A stretch of DNA of 64,000 nucleotides from JANLSE01 sp038214135 (GCA_038214135.1 JBBQSD010000013.1:1-64000), one strand, 5' to 3'; positions 34,742-43,236 are shown, counted from the first letter of the stretch. The notes: generated by a model from the letters alone, not told the origin. Translations and numbers: made by a program.

Positions 34742-35170
34742 ATGCTAGCCGATGGTGAGATTCGTACATTGCTGCAACGTGCCCATACGATTGCGGTGGT
34801 TGGGTTAAGCCCACGCCCTGAGCGGGACTCGTATGCTGTTGCGCGCTTCCTTCAGCGCAATGGCTACCGCATTATTCCAGTTAATCCCAATCTGGATGGG
34901 CCGGTGCTTGGGGAACAACCCTACGCAAGCTTGCGCGAGGTTCCAGTTCATATCGATATTGTCGATATCTTCCGGCGTTCGGAATTTGTGCCCGAGATCA
35001 TTGAAGATGCACTCGCTATTCAGGCGGATGTTATCTGGATGCAGCTTGGCGTGATCAATCGCCCGGCGGCACTCCGTGCAAGCGCTGCTGGAATGGGTGT
35101 CGTTATGGATCGCTGTATGGCTATCGAGCATCGCCGCCTGATGCATGTGCCCGAGGGTGTTCTGATGTAG
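34742..35170 (+). CDS. CoA-binding domain protein (YccU-like)
   Basis: 142 residues: IAVVGLSPRPERDSYAVARF (Rossmann-like phosphate loop), YRIIPVNPNLDGPVLGEQPY, DIVDIFRRSEFVPEIIEDAL and VIWMQLGVINRPAAL match the small CoA_binding_2 family. They bind CoA or acyl-CoA and have no settled role. ATG 34742 follows GAGGAGCGAGGG; the longer frame starting 34673 lacks such a site. The TnpB element lies downstream. Confidence 0.9.
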   Translation: MLADGEIRTLLQRAHTIAVVGLSPRPERDSYAVARFLQRNGYRIIPVNPNLDGPVLGEQPYASLREVPVHIDIVDIFRRSEFVPEIIEDALAIQADVIWMQLGVINRPAALRASAAGMGVVMDRCMAIEHRRLMHVPEGVLM

Positions 35171-35390
35171 GCAGATACAATAACAAGCACAATCATGCAG
35201 AATATCGCCTCCCAAAGCCAAGGTATGCCAACAGAATGAGCTGACCTTGGCTGTTTTGTGTCCGGATTTGTCTTATCGATCAAGGGCGTAAGACCCACCA
35301 GCTTTAGACGCCCAGAGGGCACCCGGATAGAAGCCCTTTCCTGTCACTTTAGCGGCTTTAGCTGAAACGAAGCCACGGTCTTTATACTGA

Positions 35391-35419
35391 TTGACGCCCT
35401 GTATAAAATCGTGTATACT
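35391..35419 (+). promoter_or_regulatory. Promoter of tnpB, probably giving a leaderless message
   Basis: TTGACG (35391-35396), 17 bases, TATACT (35414-35419). The ATG begins at 35426, six bases after the -10, exactly where transcription should start, and no ribosome site exists. Confidence 0.7.
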
Positions 35420-35425
35420 TCTTCT

Positions 35426-36541
35426 ATGCGAAAAGCCTTTAACTACCGAATCTATCTGACCAACGGCCAGCGACGTATCCTTGAGCGACAGCTTGAGGAA
35501 TGCCGCTTTGTCTACAATCAGATGATCGAGTCGCGAAAGACGGCCTATGAACTGAGTACGCCGCTTGGCTTGTATGACACGATCACCATGCTGCCCATCC
35601 TGAAAGCAGAACGCCCAACGCTCAAACTGGTGCATAGTATGGTGCTTCAGAATGTGTGCGTGCGTGTGCATCTGGCATTCCAAGCGTTCTTTCGTCGGGT
35701 GAAAGCAGGGGCTGAAGAAGTCGGCTTTCCACGGTTCAAGGGCGTTGGTCGCTACGATTCGATTACCTTTCCGCAATATGGGAATGGAGTCGACGTTCGG
35801 AACAATCGGTTGATTGTCAATCGACTTGGCGACGTGCGGGTTGTGTGGCACAGGCCGATAGACGGCACACCCAAGACCGTCACATTCACCCGTTCGCGCA
35901 CGAAGAAGTGGTATGTCAGCTTTTCGTGTGCAGTCGAATCACAGCATCTTGAACCAACGAGTGAAACCGTTGGGATTGATATGGGCTTAACTACGTTTGC
36001 AACGTTCTCGGATATGAGTGACGATATTGAGAACCCCCGTTTCTATCGACGGGATGAAGCCGATCTTGCACGAGTACAACGAGCGAAACACCAGGCGAAA
36101 GAGAGCCAGAACTGGAATCAGCACCGCCGACGCACGAAGGCACTGGCCCATATCCACGCACGAATCGCCAACCGACGCAGCGATTTCGCGCACAAGGAGA
36201 GTCGGAAGCTGGTGAACCGGTATCAAGTGATTGCGTTTGAAGCACTTGAACCACAGAAGATGGGCAAACGTAACACGAGCGGCGTTCGGAAAAGCCTCAT
36301 GGACGTGGCATGGAGCCAGTTCATCAGCATGACCATCAGCAAAGCGGAAGAAGCTGGCCGAATGGTTGTCCTCGTGAACCCCAAGAACACGACCAAGATG
36401 TGTTCCCAATGCGGCAAACGTGCTCCCAAGGAACGGAGCGAGCGTCTGCATATCTGTCCGCATTGTGGGCTTGTCCTTGGGCGAGACAAGCATGCGGCGA
36501 TCAACATTCTCGCTCGTGGACTCGAACAACTCCGGTTGTAA
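35426..36541 (+). CDS. tnpB: TnpB, RNA-guided DNA endonuclease (transposon-encoded)
   Basis: 371 residues, complete. Split RuvC active site D185 (VGIDMGLTT), E272 (VIAFEALEP) and D354 (GRDKHAAINIL), and zinc finger C326/C329 (MCSQCG) with C344/C347 (CPHCG), all intact. TnpB uses an omega-RNA from the element's right end to cut DNA next to a short target-adjacent motif, which preserves the element after excision. TnpB is an ancestor of Cas12. No frameshift or missing residue is seen, so it should be active. Confidence 0.96.
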   Translation: MRKAFNYRIYLTNGQRRILERQLEECRFVYNQMIESRKTAYELSTPLGLYDTITMLPILKAERPTLKLVHSMVLQNVCVRVHLAFQAFFRRVKAGAEEVGFPRFKGVGRYDSITFPQYGNGVDVRNNRLIVNRLGDVRVVWHRPIDGTPKTVTFTRSRTKKWYVSFSCAVESQHLEPTSETVGIDMGLTTFATFSDMSDDIENPRFYRRDEADLARVQRAKHQAKESQNWNQHRRRTKALAHIHARIANRRSDFAHKESRKLVNRYQVIAFEALEPQKMGKRNTSGVRKSLMDVAWSQFISMTISKAEEAGRMVVLVNPKNTTKMCSQCGKRAPKERSERLHICPHCGLVLGRDKHAAINILARGLEQLRL

Positions 36542-36547
36542 CGATAT

Positions 36548-36602
36548 GAGTGTGGGGCTGCACACTCTGAAGCCCAGGTGCGTTAGCCCTGGGAGCAGTC
36601 AC
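36548..36602 (+). ncRNA. Omega-RNA (reRNA) 3' scaffold of the TnpB element
   Basis: Two stem-loops follow the tnpB stop: GAGTGT/ACACTC (36548-36567) and CCCAGG/CCTGGG (36573-36593), ending GAGCAGTCAC. In related elements the RNA starts inside the 3' part of tnpB and ends with a guide of about 15-20 bases copied from flanking DNA, here beginning TTGCAAAGC at about 36603. The RNA 5' end is not defined here. Confidence 0.65.
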
Positions 36603-36654
36603 TTGCAAAGCATTGCTACTATAGAGCAGCAATATAATTATCAGGAGAGCAACG

Positions 36655-37821
36655 ATGCTCCAAACATATGCCGAACGCTACCGCCGCTGCCTGACGGAGT
36701 CGGTCATTCCGTTCTGGATGCGCCATTCGCTTGATCACGAGCAGGGCGGCCAATATACGTGTTTAGCCCGTGATGGCACGATCTATGATACGAAGAAGTA
36801 TCTATGGCTGCAGGGGCGGGCCGTCTGGATGTTTTCCCGGCTGTATAATGAGTTTGAACCCCGGCCAGAATACCTTGATGCCGCCCGCCGCATCCTCGAT
36901 TTTATTCGCCACCATGGCTATGATCAACACGGGCGATTGTATTTTAGCCTGACGCGCACTGGCGATCCGGTCTTCTACCAGCGCAAACCCTATGCTGCTG
37001 TGTTTGTGTTCCTTGGGTTGCTCGAATATGGCAAGGCCACGGGTGAGCAGCAGTATATCGATGAAGCGATCAATCTGTTCTGGAAGATCGATGGCTGGAT
37101 CAAAGATCCTGTCAGTATGGGCCGGCCTGCGCTCGCCGGCAACCCGCCGGTCAGTAACCTGGCAAATGTGATGGTGCTGGCCAGTATGGCAATTGAGTTG
37201 GCACGCATCTCCGACGATCCACGCTACCGCGAGGTAATGCGTACCGCCATGGATGGCGTCGTCAAGCACTATGACCCGCACAAGCGGATTTTGATCGAGA
37301 ATGTGCCACTCGATGGGCGCACAATCAGCGATTGGCCAGAAGGCCGCCTGTTCAACCCCGGCCATTCGATCGAGGTTGCCTGGTTCCTGTTGCACATGCT
37401 CGAATATATTCCAAGTGAGCAGCACCGCCAGATAGCCCTCGATGCGCTCGAAGGCTCGCTCGAATATGGCTGGGACGCTGAATATGGCGGGATCTACTAC
37501 TTCATGGATACCTCCGGTCTGCCGACGCTCCAGCTTGAATCGAATATGAAGCTGTGGTGGCCGCATACAGAAGCGATCTATGCGCTGGTGTTGGCCCATA
37601 CGCTCACGGGCGAGCAGCGCTGGCTCGATTGGCTCAAGAAGGTCGATGACTACAGCTTCGCGCATTTTGATGACCCACAGTATGGTGAATGGTTTGGCTA
37701 TTGTGATCGGCGTGGCGAACCAGCACTGATGTCGAAGGGTGGCAACTATAAGGGATTTTTCCATCTGCCCCGCGCACTACTCATGAGTATTCAGCGAATT
37801 GAAGGGAGTACACATCGATGA
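36655..37821 (+). CDS. N-acylglucosamine 2-epimerase family protein
   Basis: 388 residues, (alpha/alpha)6 barrel. KKYLWLQGRAVWMFSRLYN, YFSLTRTGDP, NPGHSIEVAWFLL (catalytic His region), YYFMDTSGLP and LKLWWPHTEA-like KLWWPHTEAIYALV are typical of AGE/RenBP and of cellobiose or mannose 2-epimerases. The enzyme probably epimerises a sugar at C2 in the cytoplasm. CAGGAGAG precedes the ATG. It is the first gene of a three-gene operon with four-base overlaps. Confidence 0.93.
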   Translation: MLQTYAERYRRCLTESVIPFWMRHSLDHEQGGQYTCLARDGTIYDTKKYLWLQGRAVWMFSRLYNEFEPRPEYLDAARRILDFIRHHGYDQHGRLYFSLTRTGDPVFYQRKPYAAVFVFLGLLEYGKATGEQQYIDEAINLFWKIDGWIKDPVSMGRPALAGNPPVSNLANVMVLASMAIELARISDDPRYREVMRTAMDGVVKHYDPHKRILIENVPLDGRTISDWPEGRLFNPGHSIEVAWFLLHMLEYIPSEQHRQIALDALEGSLEYGWDAEYGGIYYFMDTSGLPTLQLESNMKLWWPHTEAIYALVLAHTLTGEQRWLDWLKKVDDYSFAHFDDPQYGEWFGYCDRRGEPALMSKGGNYKGFFHLPRALLMSIQRIEGSTHR

Positions 37822-38660
37822 AGTATGCTGTATTTACGGTCAGCCTGCCAGAATGGTCCCCCGAACAGGCACTCAGCGAACTGCGCGATGCAGGCTATGA
37901 TGGCATCGAGTGGCGGGTGACCGACCAGCAGCCTGCTGATCCGCCCGGATTTTGGGCTGGGAATCGTTGTACCTGGCCGTTCACCAACTTTGTTGAGGAT
38001 GCGCCACATATTCGTACCATGACGGAAGCATCTGGCCTGGCAATACCATCGCTTGGAACCTACGTAACGTGTGAGGATCTGAGTGCCGTAGAACTGGCTA
38101 TGCAAGGGGCTGTGCTGGTTGGTGCGCCGCAGTTGCGCATTGGCGTCCCGCACTATGATGGCTCGATGGCCTACCTTGCGCTGCGCGATCAGGCGCGTGC
38201 CCAATATCGCGAGGTGGCATCGCTGGCCCAGAAGTATGGGCTACGGGCGCTGGTTGAGATCCACATGGGCAATATCACGCCAAGTGCCAGTTCCGCAGCA
38301 GCATTTCTGGATGGCTTTGATCCGCAGTTTGTTGGCGTCATCCACGATGCTGGCAACATGGTTCACGAGGGCTATGAGAACTACCGCCTTGGCGTGGAAG
38401 TACTTGGCCCATTCCTGGCGCATGTGCATATCAAGAGTGCTGCTTGGCGGGTTGTTGGGCAACAGGCCAATGGCAGTGCGGAATGGAAGGCCGGCTTTGC
38501 ACCGCTGCGCGAGGGTGCCGTCGATCTGATGGCACTCTTTGCGGCACTACGGGCCGTTGGCTACGATGGCTGGCTTTCGTTTGAGGATTTCACACCGGGC
38601 GGCGATCTACGCGCACGGGTACACGACAACCTTGCCTATATTAAGGAACTTCTTACATGA
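37818..38660 (+). CDS. Sugar phosphate isomerase/epimerase (xylose isomerase-like TIM barrel)
   Basis: 280 residues of the AP-endonuclease-2-like barrel family (IolE, Hyi, DTE relatives): YDGIEWRVTD, LVEIHMGNI (metal Glu), GVIHDAGNMVHEGYENY, AHVHIKSAAWRVV and GWLSFEDFTPG (last metal Glu). It probably interconverts a ketose or inosose. The ATG overlaps the epimerase stop by four bases (ATGA), so the two act on linked substrates (inference). Confidence 0.92.
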   Translation: MKYAVFTVSLPEWSPEQALSELRDAGYDGIEWRVTDQQPADPPGFWAGNRCTWPFTNFVEDAPHIRTMTEASGLAIPSLGTYVTCEDLSAVELAMQGAVLVGAPQLRIGVPHYDGSMAYLALRDQARAQYREVASLAQKYGLRALVEIHMGNITPSASSAAAFLDGFDPQFVGVIHDAGNMVHEGYENYRLGVEVLGPFLAHVHIKSAAWRVVGQQANGSAEWKAGFAPLREGAVDLMALFAALRAVGYDGWLSFEDFTPGGDLRARVHDNLAYIKELLT

Positions 38661-39055
38661 ACATCAGCGGAACACACCATATTGCGTTACTTACATCCAA
38701 TTTCGCGCAGATGCTCACATTTTATACAGAAACGTTGGGCTTGCCCGTTGTTGGTGCCTTCAGCGGCGGTACAATTGTCTTCCTTCAGGTTGGCGGAACG
38801 ACAATCGAGCTGATTGAGCGTGCCAACTATACAGCGCCACAGATTGGGGGCTGGGAACATCTGGCATTTACGGTTGCCGATGTCGATGCTGCCTATGATC
38901 AACTCAAAGCACTTGGCGTGCCATTCCATGTCGAGCCAAAGGACACCGCTCCCCCAGCCGAGGCACGGATTGCCTTCTTCAAAGATCCAGATGGCAATAT
39001 CCTCGAACTCTTCCAGCCACTTGGCTCATTCTACCCGCAGAATGGCATGAAGTAA
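38657..39055 (+). CDS. VOC/glyoxalase-fold protein
   Basis: 132 residues: GTHHIALLTSNFAQMLTFYT at the N-terminus, GGWEHLAFTVADVDAAYDQL in the second half and FFKDPDGNILELFQPL at the end. H-E-H-E metal ligands (His6/7, Glu in TTIELIE, His in EHLAF, Glu in ILELF) are visible, so a metal-dependent lyase, isomerase or dioxygenase is expected. Overlaps the isomerase stop by four bases. Its role is likely tied to the same sugar pathway. Confidence 0.9.
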   Translation: MNISGTHHIALLTSNFAQMLTFYTETLGLPVVGAFSGGTIVFLQVGGTTIELIERANYTAPQIGGWEHLAFTVADVDAAYDQLKALGVPFHVEPKDTAPPAEARIAFFKDPDGNILELFQPLGSFYPQNGMK

Positions 39056-39312
39056 GGCAAGTGAGTGGGGTGGTTCGCTCGCACGCCGCGGGCTGATGAT
39101 CTTTTACATGTTCATCGGGTATTGTTATCCCTACCCACCGCGGGCTAAAGCCACGCGGCTATGATGAATCGTTCATTATTCCCCGATGAAATACTCAATC
39201 CCCTCTCCCGTTCTGGGAGAGGGGTAGGGGTGAGGGAAGTGCAGGCTTCGAACTCGAAAAAGGCTATTGAATTTGAAGAGTTTTGGTTCTTGGTTCTAGG
39301 TTCTTGCTTGGG
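39056..39312. repeat. Gap with several repeat families
   Basis: At about 39100-39165 the stretch TCGGGTATTGTT...TACC followed by a CGCGGGCTAAAGCC dyad parallels 51615-51662. At 39195-39235 lies a CCCCTCTCCC/GGGAGAGGGG hairpin with GGGGTGAGGG. At 39282-39305 lie TTGGTTC heptamers. The operon and rex converge here, so the hairpin may be a two-way terminator. Confidence 0.75.
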
Positions 39313-39999
39313 CTACTCATCCTCATCGATGATGGTAGCAGTACTCATGCCAGCCTCATCACGGGCCAGGTAGTATGTCAGGCTGTGGATGATCGCAACG
39401 GGATCGATATAGCGCACCCAAACTCCCGCTGGGACCTGGACGACGGTTGGTGCGTAGCTCAGAATGGCCTTCACGCCTGCGCTGACGAGTTGATCGGCAA
39501 CTTCCTGGGCGTGGTTGGCCGGAACCGCGATCACGGCCATGCGAATATCCTGGTCGTGAATAATGCTATGCAGCCTATCGAGGCCCTGGATCGTCAGATC
39601 ATTGAGCACCGTGCCAACCTTGCGTGGGTCGGCATCGAACAGGGCCGTGATCGCAACGCCCTGCGAACGAAACCCTTCATAGCGCGCAATTGCCTCACCA
39701 AGATGCCCAATACCAACCAGTGCGACACGCCATTCCTGGTGGAGGCCCAGGATGCGCTCAATGTGGCCCAATAGCTTCTCAACGTCGTAGCCAATGCCTT
39801 GCTTACCGAATTCCCCAAAATAGGAGAGATCCTTGCGGATCTGGGCAGCGGTGACGTTAATCCGCGAACCAAGATCCTGCGAGGATACCGACGTGATCCC
39901 TTCCTGGAGCAAGTAACGCAGGCTACGTGCATACAGCGGCAAACGGCGAATCACGACATCAGGTGGGATTTCAAAGGTTCGTTCCACGAGTTTCTCCAC
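39313..39999 (-). CDS. rex: Redox-sensing transcriptional repressor Rex
   Basis: About 228 residues. Winged helix IRRLPLYARSLRYLLQEGI, VSSQDLGSRINVTAAQIRKD and LSYFGEFGKQGIGYDV (near-invariant in Rex). The Rossmann NAD(H) motif is VALVGIGHLGEAIARY, and the C-terminal helix swaps in the dimer. It represses fermentation and respiration genes when NAD+ is high and lets go on NADH. GTG 39999 fits the family N-terminus. A longer frame to 40071 contains the promoter itself. An AAGGAG (40036-40041) upstream has no in-frame start near it. Confidence 0.94.
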   Translation of the reverse strand: MEKLVERTFEIPPDVVIRRLPLYARSLRYLLQEGITSVSSQDLGSRINVTAAQIRKDLSYFGEFGKQGIGYDVEKLLGHIERILGLHQEWRVALVGIGHLGEAIARYEGFRSQGVAITALFDADPRKVGTVLNDLTIQGLDRLHSIIHDQDIRMAVIAVPANHAQEVADQLVSAGVKAILSYAPTVVQVPAGVWVRYIDPVAIIHSLTYYLARDEAGMSTATIIDEDE

Positions 40000-40049
40000 G
40001 GTAGGTGAGCGAATCGGTTCAACGGAACCGTGTAACTCCTTATTCGTGA

Positions 40050-40079
40050 AGTGTAGCACTATCGTATTCACCTTGTCAA
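40050..40079 (-). promoter_or_regulatory. Promoter of rex
   Basis: Minus-strand TTGACA (40074-40079), 18 bases, TACACT (40050-40055). It shows that the in-frame GTG at 40071 cannot be the translation start. Confidence 0.7.
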
Positions 40080-40860
40080 GGCAAGCTTAATGATGATGTT
40101 ATTTTTTCAGGAACCGTTCCTGTTGCGGATATCGGTACGCACGGCTGGCGACATCACCCCCGGCCCCTCTCTGGTGCGGAGAGGGGTGCCCGCAGGGCGG
40201 GGTGAGGTAGGCGCTACGGCCCTGGATTCGTAATGGATGTGATTGGCCCGCCAACGCCTGGTGGTCACGCCACGGCTGTGATCGATCAAACCCCATGGCA
40301 ATGCAACGCCCATGTAGCATCGCATCCCATGCCCGTAGGGGCAGTTCGTGAACCGCCACACCGAATGGCAGCGCCTGCCCGCATCGATCATGGCAATGCC
40401 ATCAATGAACGTAGGGGCGGTTCGTGAACCGCCCGCATCGATAGGCATCGCATCCCATGCCCGTAGGGGCGGTTCGTGAACCGCCACACCGAATGGCATC
40501 GCCTACGCCCGCATCGATCATCGCAATGGTACCCAATGAACGTAGGGGCGGTTCGTGAACCGCCCGCATCGATAGGCCATCGCATCCCATGCCCGTAGGG
40601 GCGCAGCATGCGCCCGCATCGATCAATGGACGCAATGTTTGGCGATAATGGACACAATGCATCGCGTCTCTCCTGGTTCCTGCATGATGGTTCTCAGTTC
40701 TCGGTTCTGGTCATCTATAATCTGCACAATCTGCACAATCTGCGGATAATGCTGACTCCTGAATACTCGGTTCTCCCAGATTTGACCAACGCTAATCCCG
40801 CGATTATACTGGTTTCACAACCAAAAACCGCATATTGGCGCGCTATAGTGCGTCTGATAT
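40080..40860. repeat. Gene-free repeat field with ~130-bp tandem units
   Basis: 40155-40206 holds a CCCCTCTC/GAGAGGGG dyad. 40200-40285 holds the TGCCACGGCTG-type block. From 40318 a unit starting CATCGCATCCCATGCCCGTA repeats at 40446 and 40578 (periods 128 and 132 bp); each full unit has two dyads GGCGGTTC-GT-GAACCGCC, and the last one switches arms to GCGCAGCATGCGC (about 40600-40613). 40680-40760 holds 7- and 9-base tandem repeats (GTTCTCG, ATCTGCACA). Nothing coding is credible. Confidence 0.85.
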
Positions 40861-40861
40861 A

Positions 40862-40922
40862 CAGAACAAGTAAACATTTGTTGCTGAGCAAGAGAACAAG
40901 ATTCTATAATTGGCTTGTTCTC
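40862..40922 (+). promoter_or_regulatory. Promoter with two dyads upstream of the dehydrogenase-asnS pair
   Basis: TTGCTG (40881-40886), 18 bases, TATAAT (40905-40910). The -10 lies inside a perfect inverted repeat GAGAACAAG (40892-40900) and CTTGTTCTC (40914-40922). A second related dyad AACAA...TTGTT lies at about 40864-40882, with AGAACAAG repeated 30 bp apart. This is a strong operator candidate for an unidentified repressor. Confidence 0.7.
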
Positions 40923-40944
40923 GCTATGAAATCGGAGAAGAACT

Positions 40945-41835
40945 ATGAGCGAGCGCGTTGGCTTTATTGGCCTGGGCATTATGGGCAGTGGTATGGCCCG
41001 TAATCTGTTGAAGGCCGGTTTTGAGGTGCGTGTCTGGAATCGTAGCCACGCAAAGATGGACGGGCTTTCTGCCGATGGCGCGATCCCAACGGCCAACCCG
41101 GCCCAGTTGGCAACCGAGAGCGATATCATCATTACCTGCGTGAGTGATTCACCCGATGTCGAACAGGTGATCCTTGGCGAACATGGCGTCATCCAGGGGG
41201 CCGCTGCTGGCACATTGCTGATCGATATGAGCACAATTAGCCCGCAGACAACCAGAACCATTGCGGCGCGTTTGCTTGAGCGCGGCATCACCATGCTCGA
41301 TGCGCCCGTCAGCGGTGGCAGTGAGGGCGCGGCGCGTGGTACGCTCAGTATCATGGTTGGCGGTGAGGCGGCGCATGTCGAACGGGCCATGCCATATTTT
41401 CAGGCAATGGGCAAAACAATCACCCATGTTGGTGAACTCGGCGCAGGCCAGACGGTCAAACTCGCCAATCAGATCCTGGTGGTCGGGAATTGCCTGGCGA
41501 TGTGTGAGGCACTTCTGTTCGCCCAGGCTGGTGGCGTCGATCTGCAAAAGACCTATAGCGCGCTACAGGGTGGTGCCGCTGGCAGTTGGATGTTTACGAA
41601 TCGTGCGCCACAGATCATGGCCCGCGATTGGCGGCCAGGGTTTACCATCGATCTGCAAACCAAGGACATTCGGCTGGTGATGGATGCCGCCGATGAAATG
41701 GGCGTGCCGCTGCCCACCACCGCATATATCATGCAACTATACCGAACGCTGCAAAACCAGGGGCTTGGTCTAGAGGGCAATCACGCGCTGGTCAAAGCGC
41801 TCGAACAACTCTCTGGCGTTGTTGTTAAAGGGTAA
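40945..41835 (+). CDS. Beta-hydroxyacid dehydrogenase (tartronate semialdehyde reductase / 3-hydroxyisobutyrate dehydrogenase type)
   Basis: 296 residues. VGFIGLGIMGSGMARNLLKAG (NAD(P)-binding), DAPVSGGSEGAARGTLSIMV (substrate motif) and GAGQTVKLANQI (catalytic Lys) define the family. Members reduce tartronate semialdehyde to glycerate or oxidise 3-hydroxyisobutyrate, and some detoxify succinic semialdehyde or glyoxylate. GGAGAAG-like sequence precedes ATG 40945. The asnS start lies 10 bases after its stop, so both may share the promoter at 40881-40910. Confidence 0.92.
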   Translation: MSERVGFIGLGIMGSGMARNLLKAGFEVRVWNRSHAKMDGLSADGAIPTANPAQLATESDIIITCVSDSPDVEQVILGEHGVIQGAAAGTLLIDMSTISPQTTRTIAARLLERGITMLDAPVSGGSEGAARGTLSIMVGGEAAHVERAMPYFQAMGKTITHVGELGAGQTVKLANQILVVGNCLAMCEALLFAQAGGVDLQKTYSALQGGAAGSWMFTNRAPQIMARDWRPGFTIDLQTKDIRLVMDAADEMGVPLPTTAYIMQLYRTLQNQGLGLEGNHALVKALEQLSGVVVKG

Positions 41836-41845
41836 AGGAAATGCC

Positions 41846-43171
41846 ATGTCACTGCTCCCTAGCGCATCGATCACCAATATCGGCGAGTATGTCGATCAAA
41901 CCGTAACCCTGGCGGGCTGGGTTGCCGGGAAAACCGAGAAGGGTAAACTCATCTTCGTGCGCCTGCGCGATGGTAGTGGCGTCATCCAGTGTGTTGTATT
42001 CAAGAAGAATGTCGATGAGGCGACCTTTGCGAATGCCCAACGCCTGACGCTAGAAAGCTCTTGTCGTATCACTGGTGCGGTACGCGCCGATGCACGGGCA
42101 CCAAGTGGCTTCGAACTGGATGTGACGGGGCTTGAGGTTGTGCATATTCCAAGTGAGGAATATCCCATCCAGCCCAAGGAGCATGGCGTCGAGTTTCTGA
42201 TGGAACGCCGCCATTTATGGGTGCGTTCCTCCAAGCAGCATGCGCTGTTACGCATTCGCGCCGAAGTGATTGCAGCGGCCCAGGAATGGCTGAACAGCCA
42301 GGGGTTTATTCGTTATGATACGCCGATTCTTACCCCTGTTGCTGCGGAAGGTACATCGAACCTGTTTGCAACCGAGTATTTCGATCTTGGTAAGGCGTAT
42401 CTGGCGCAGACAGGCCAGTTGTATGTTGAATCGGGCATGATGAGTTTTGGCAAGGTCTACTGTTTTGGGCCGACGTTCCGAGCCGAGAAGAGCAAGACCC
42501 GCCGCCACCTGACCGAGTTCTGGATGATTGAGCCAGAGGTGGCCTTCGCAACCCACGCCGATAATCTGGTGCTGCAAGAGAATTTTGTGAGCGCAATTGT
42601 CCAGCGTTGCCTGGAACGCTGTGGGCAAGAACTGAAGGTAGTGGAACGCGACACGGCCACATTAGAGCGCTGCCTACCGCCCTTCCCGCGCATTAGCTAT
42701 GATGATGCACTCAAGCTGATCGAACAGAACCAGGGCCAGATTGAGGGTGCGACGCCAATTCCATGGGGCGAGGATTTTGGTGCACCGCACGAAACCCTGA
42801 TCGCCAGCAAATACGATAAGCCGGTGTTTGTGGAACAATACCCAACCGCGATCAAGGCCTTCTATATGGAGCCAAACCCGGATCGACCAGAAGTGGTGAT
42901 GTGTGCCGATCTGCTGGCACCAGAGGGCTATGGCGAGATTATTGGTGGCTCACAGCGTATTCACGATGCCGATCTGCTCGAACGACGTATCCGCGAGCAT
43001 GGCCTGAATGTCGATGACTACCAGTGGTATCTGGATCTGCGCCGCTATGGGACGGTGCCGCATTCCGGTTTTGGCATGGGTATCGAGCGCTGCACTGCCT
43101 GGATTGCCGGAACCCATCACATCCGCGAGACGATCCCATTCCCGCGCATGCTCTATCGGATGTATCCATAG
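41846..43171 (+). CDS. asnS: Asparaginyl-tRNA synthetase
   Basis: 441 residues, class IIb. OB-fold anticodon domain (VTLAGWVAGKTEKGKLIFVR) then the catalytic core with FRAEKSKTRRHLTEFWMIEP (motif 2) and FGMGIERCTAWI (motif 3). TSNLFATEYF and the length fit AsnRS; an archaeal-type AspRS is less likely. ATG 41846 is preceded by AAAGGAA. With AsnRS present, the GatCAB enzyme (gatC at 43787-44080) is probably needed mainly for Gln-tRNA. Confidence 0.93.
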   Translation: MSLLPSASITNIGEYVDQTVTLAGWVAGKTEKGKLIFVRLRDGSGVIQCVVFKKNVDEATFANAQRLTLESSCRITGAVRADARAPSGFELDVTGLEVVHIPSEEYPIQPKEHGVEFLMERRHLWVRSSKQHALLRIRAEVIAAAQEWLNSQGFIRYDTPILTPVAAEGTSNLFATEYFDLGKAYLAQTGQLYVESGMMSFGKVYCFGPTFRAEKSKTRRHLTEFWMIEPEVAFATHADNLVLQENFVSAIVQRCLERCGQELKVVERDTATLERCLPPFPRISYDDALKLIEQNQGQIEGATPIPWGEDFGAPHETLIASKYDKPVFVEQYPTAIKAFYMEPNPDRPEVVMCADLLAPEGYGEIIGGSQRIHDADLLERRIREHGLNVDDYQWYLDLRRYGTVPHSGFGMGIERCTAWIAGTHHIRETIPFPRMLYRMYP

Positions 43172-43181
43172 CATTACTGGT

Positions 43182-43236
43182 GATCCCCTCACCCCTACCC
43201 CTCTCCCACACGGGGAGAGGGGTAGGGGTGAGGGCT
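43182..43236. terminator. Extended hairpin between convergent genes
   Basis: CCCCTCACCCCTACCCCTCT pairs with the G-rich right arm across a CCCACACGGG tip, giving a long nearly perfect stem between the asnS stop and the convergent membrane-protein stop. It belongs to the same G-rich dyad family as 18270-18330 and probably terminates in both directions. Confidence 0.65.

Larger units (their letters stand above)
35272..36602 (+). mobile_element. IS200/IS605-type element with tnpB only (IS1341-like)
   Basis: A single intact tnpB flanked by structured ends: on the left a short hairpin (GCCC-AGA-GGGC near 35310) and on the right two stem-loops ending GGGAGCAGTCAC at about 36602. There is no tnpA transposase, so movement would need one in trans. 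The right boundary is reasonably clear. The left boundary is a guess, with the element starting somewhere around 35270. It sits between the CoA-binding gene and the epimerase operon. Confidence 0.7.

Noticed and set aside
40032..40079. Rex operator (TTGTGAA-N4-TTCACAA) upstream of rex
   Set aside because: Only half sites (GGTGAA, TTCACGAA) with wrong spacing are present; not convincing as a Rex site.
40318..40640. CRISPR array
   Set aside because: The repeated units are about 130 bp, lack unique spacers between short direct repeats, and no cas gene is near.
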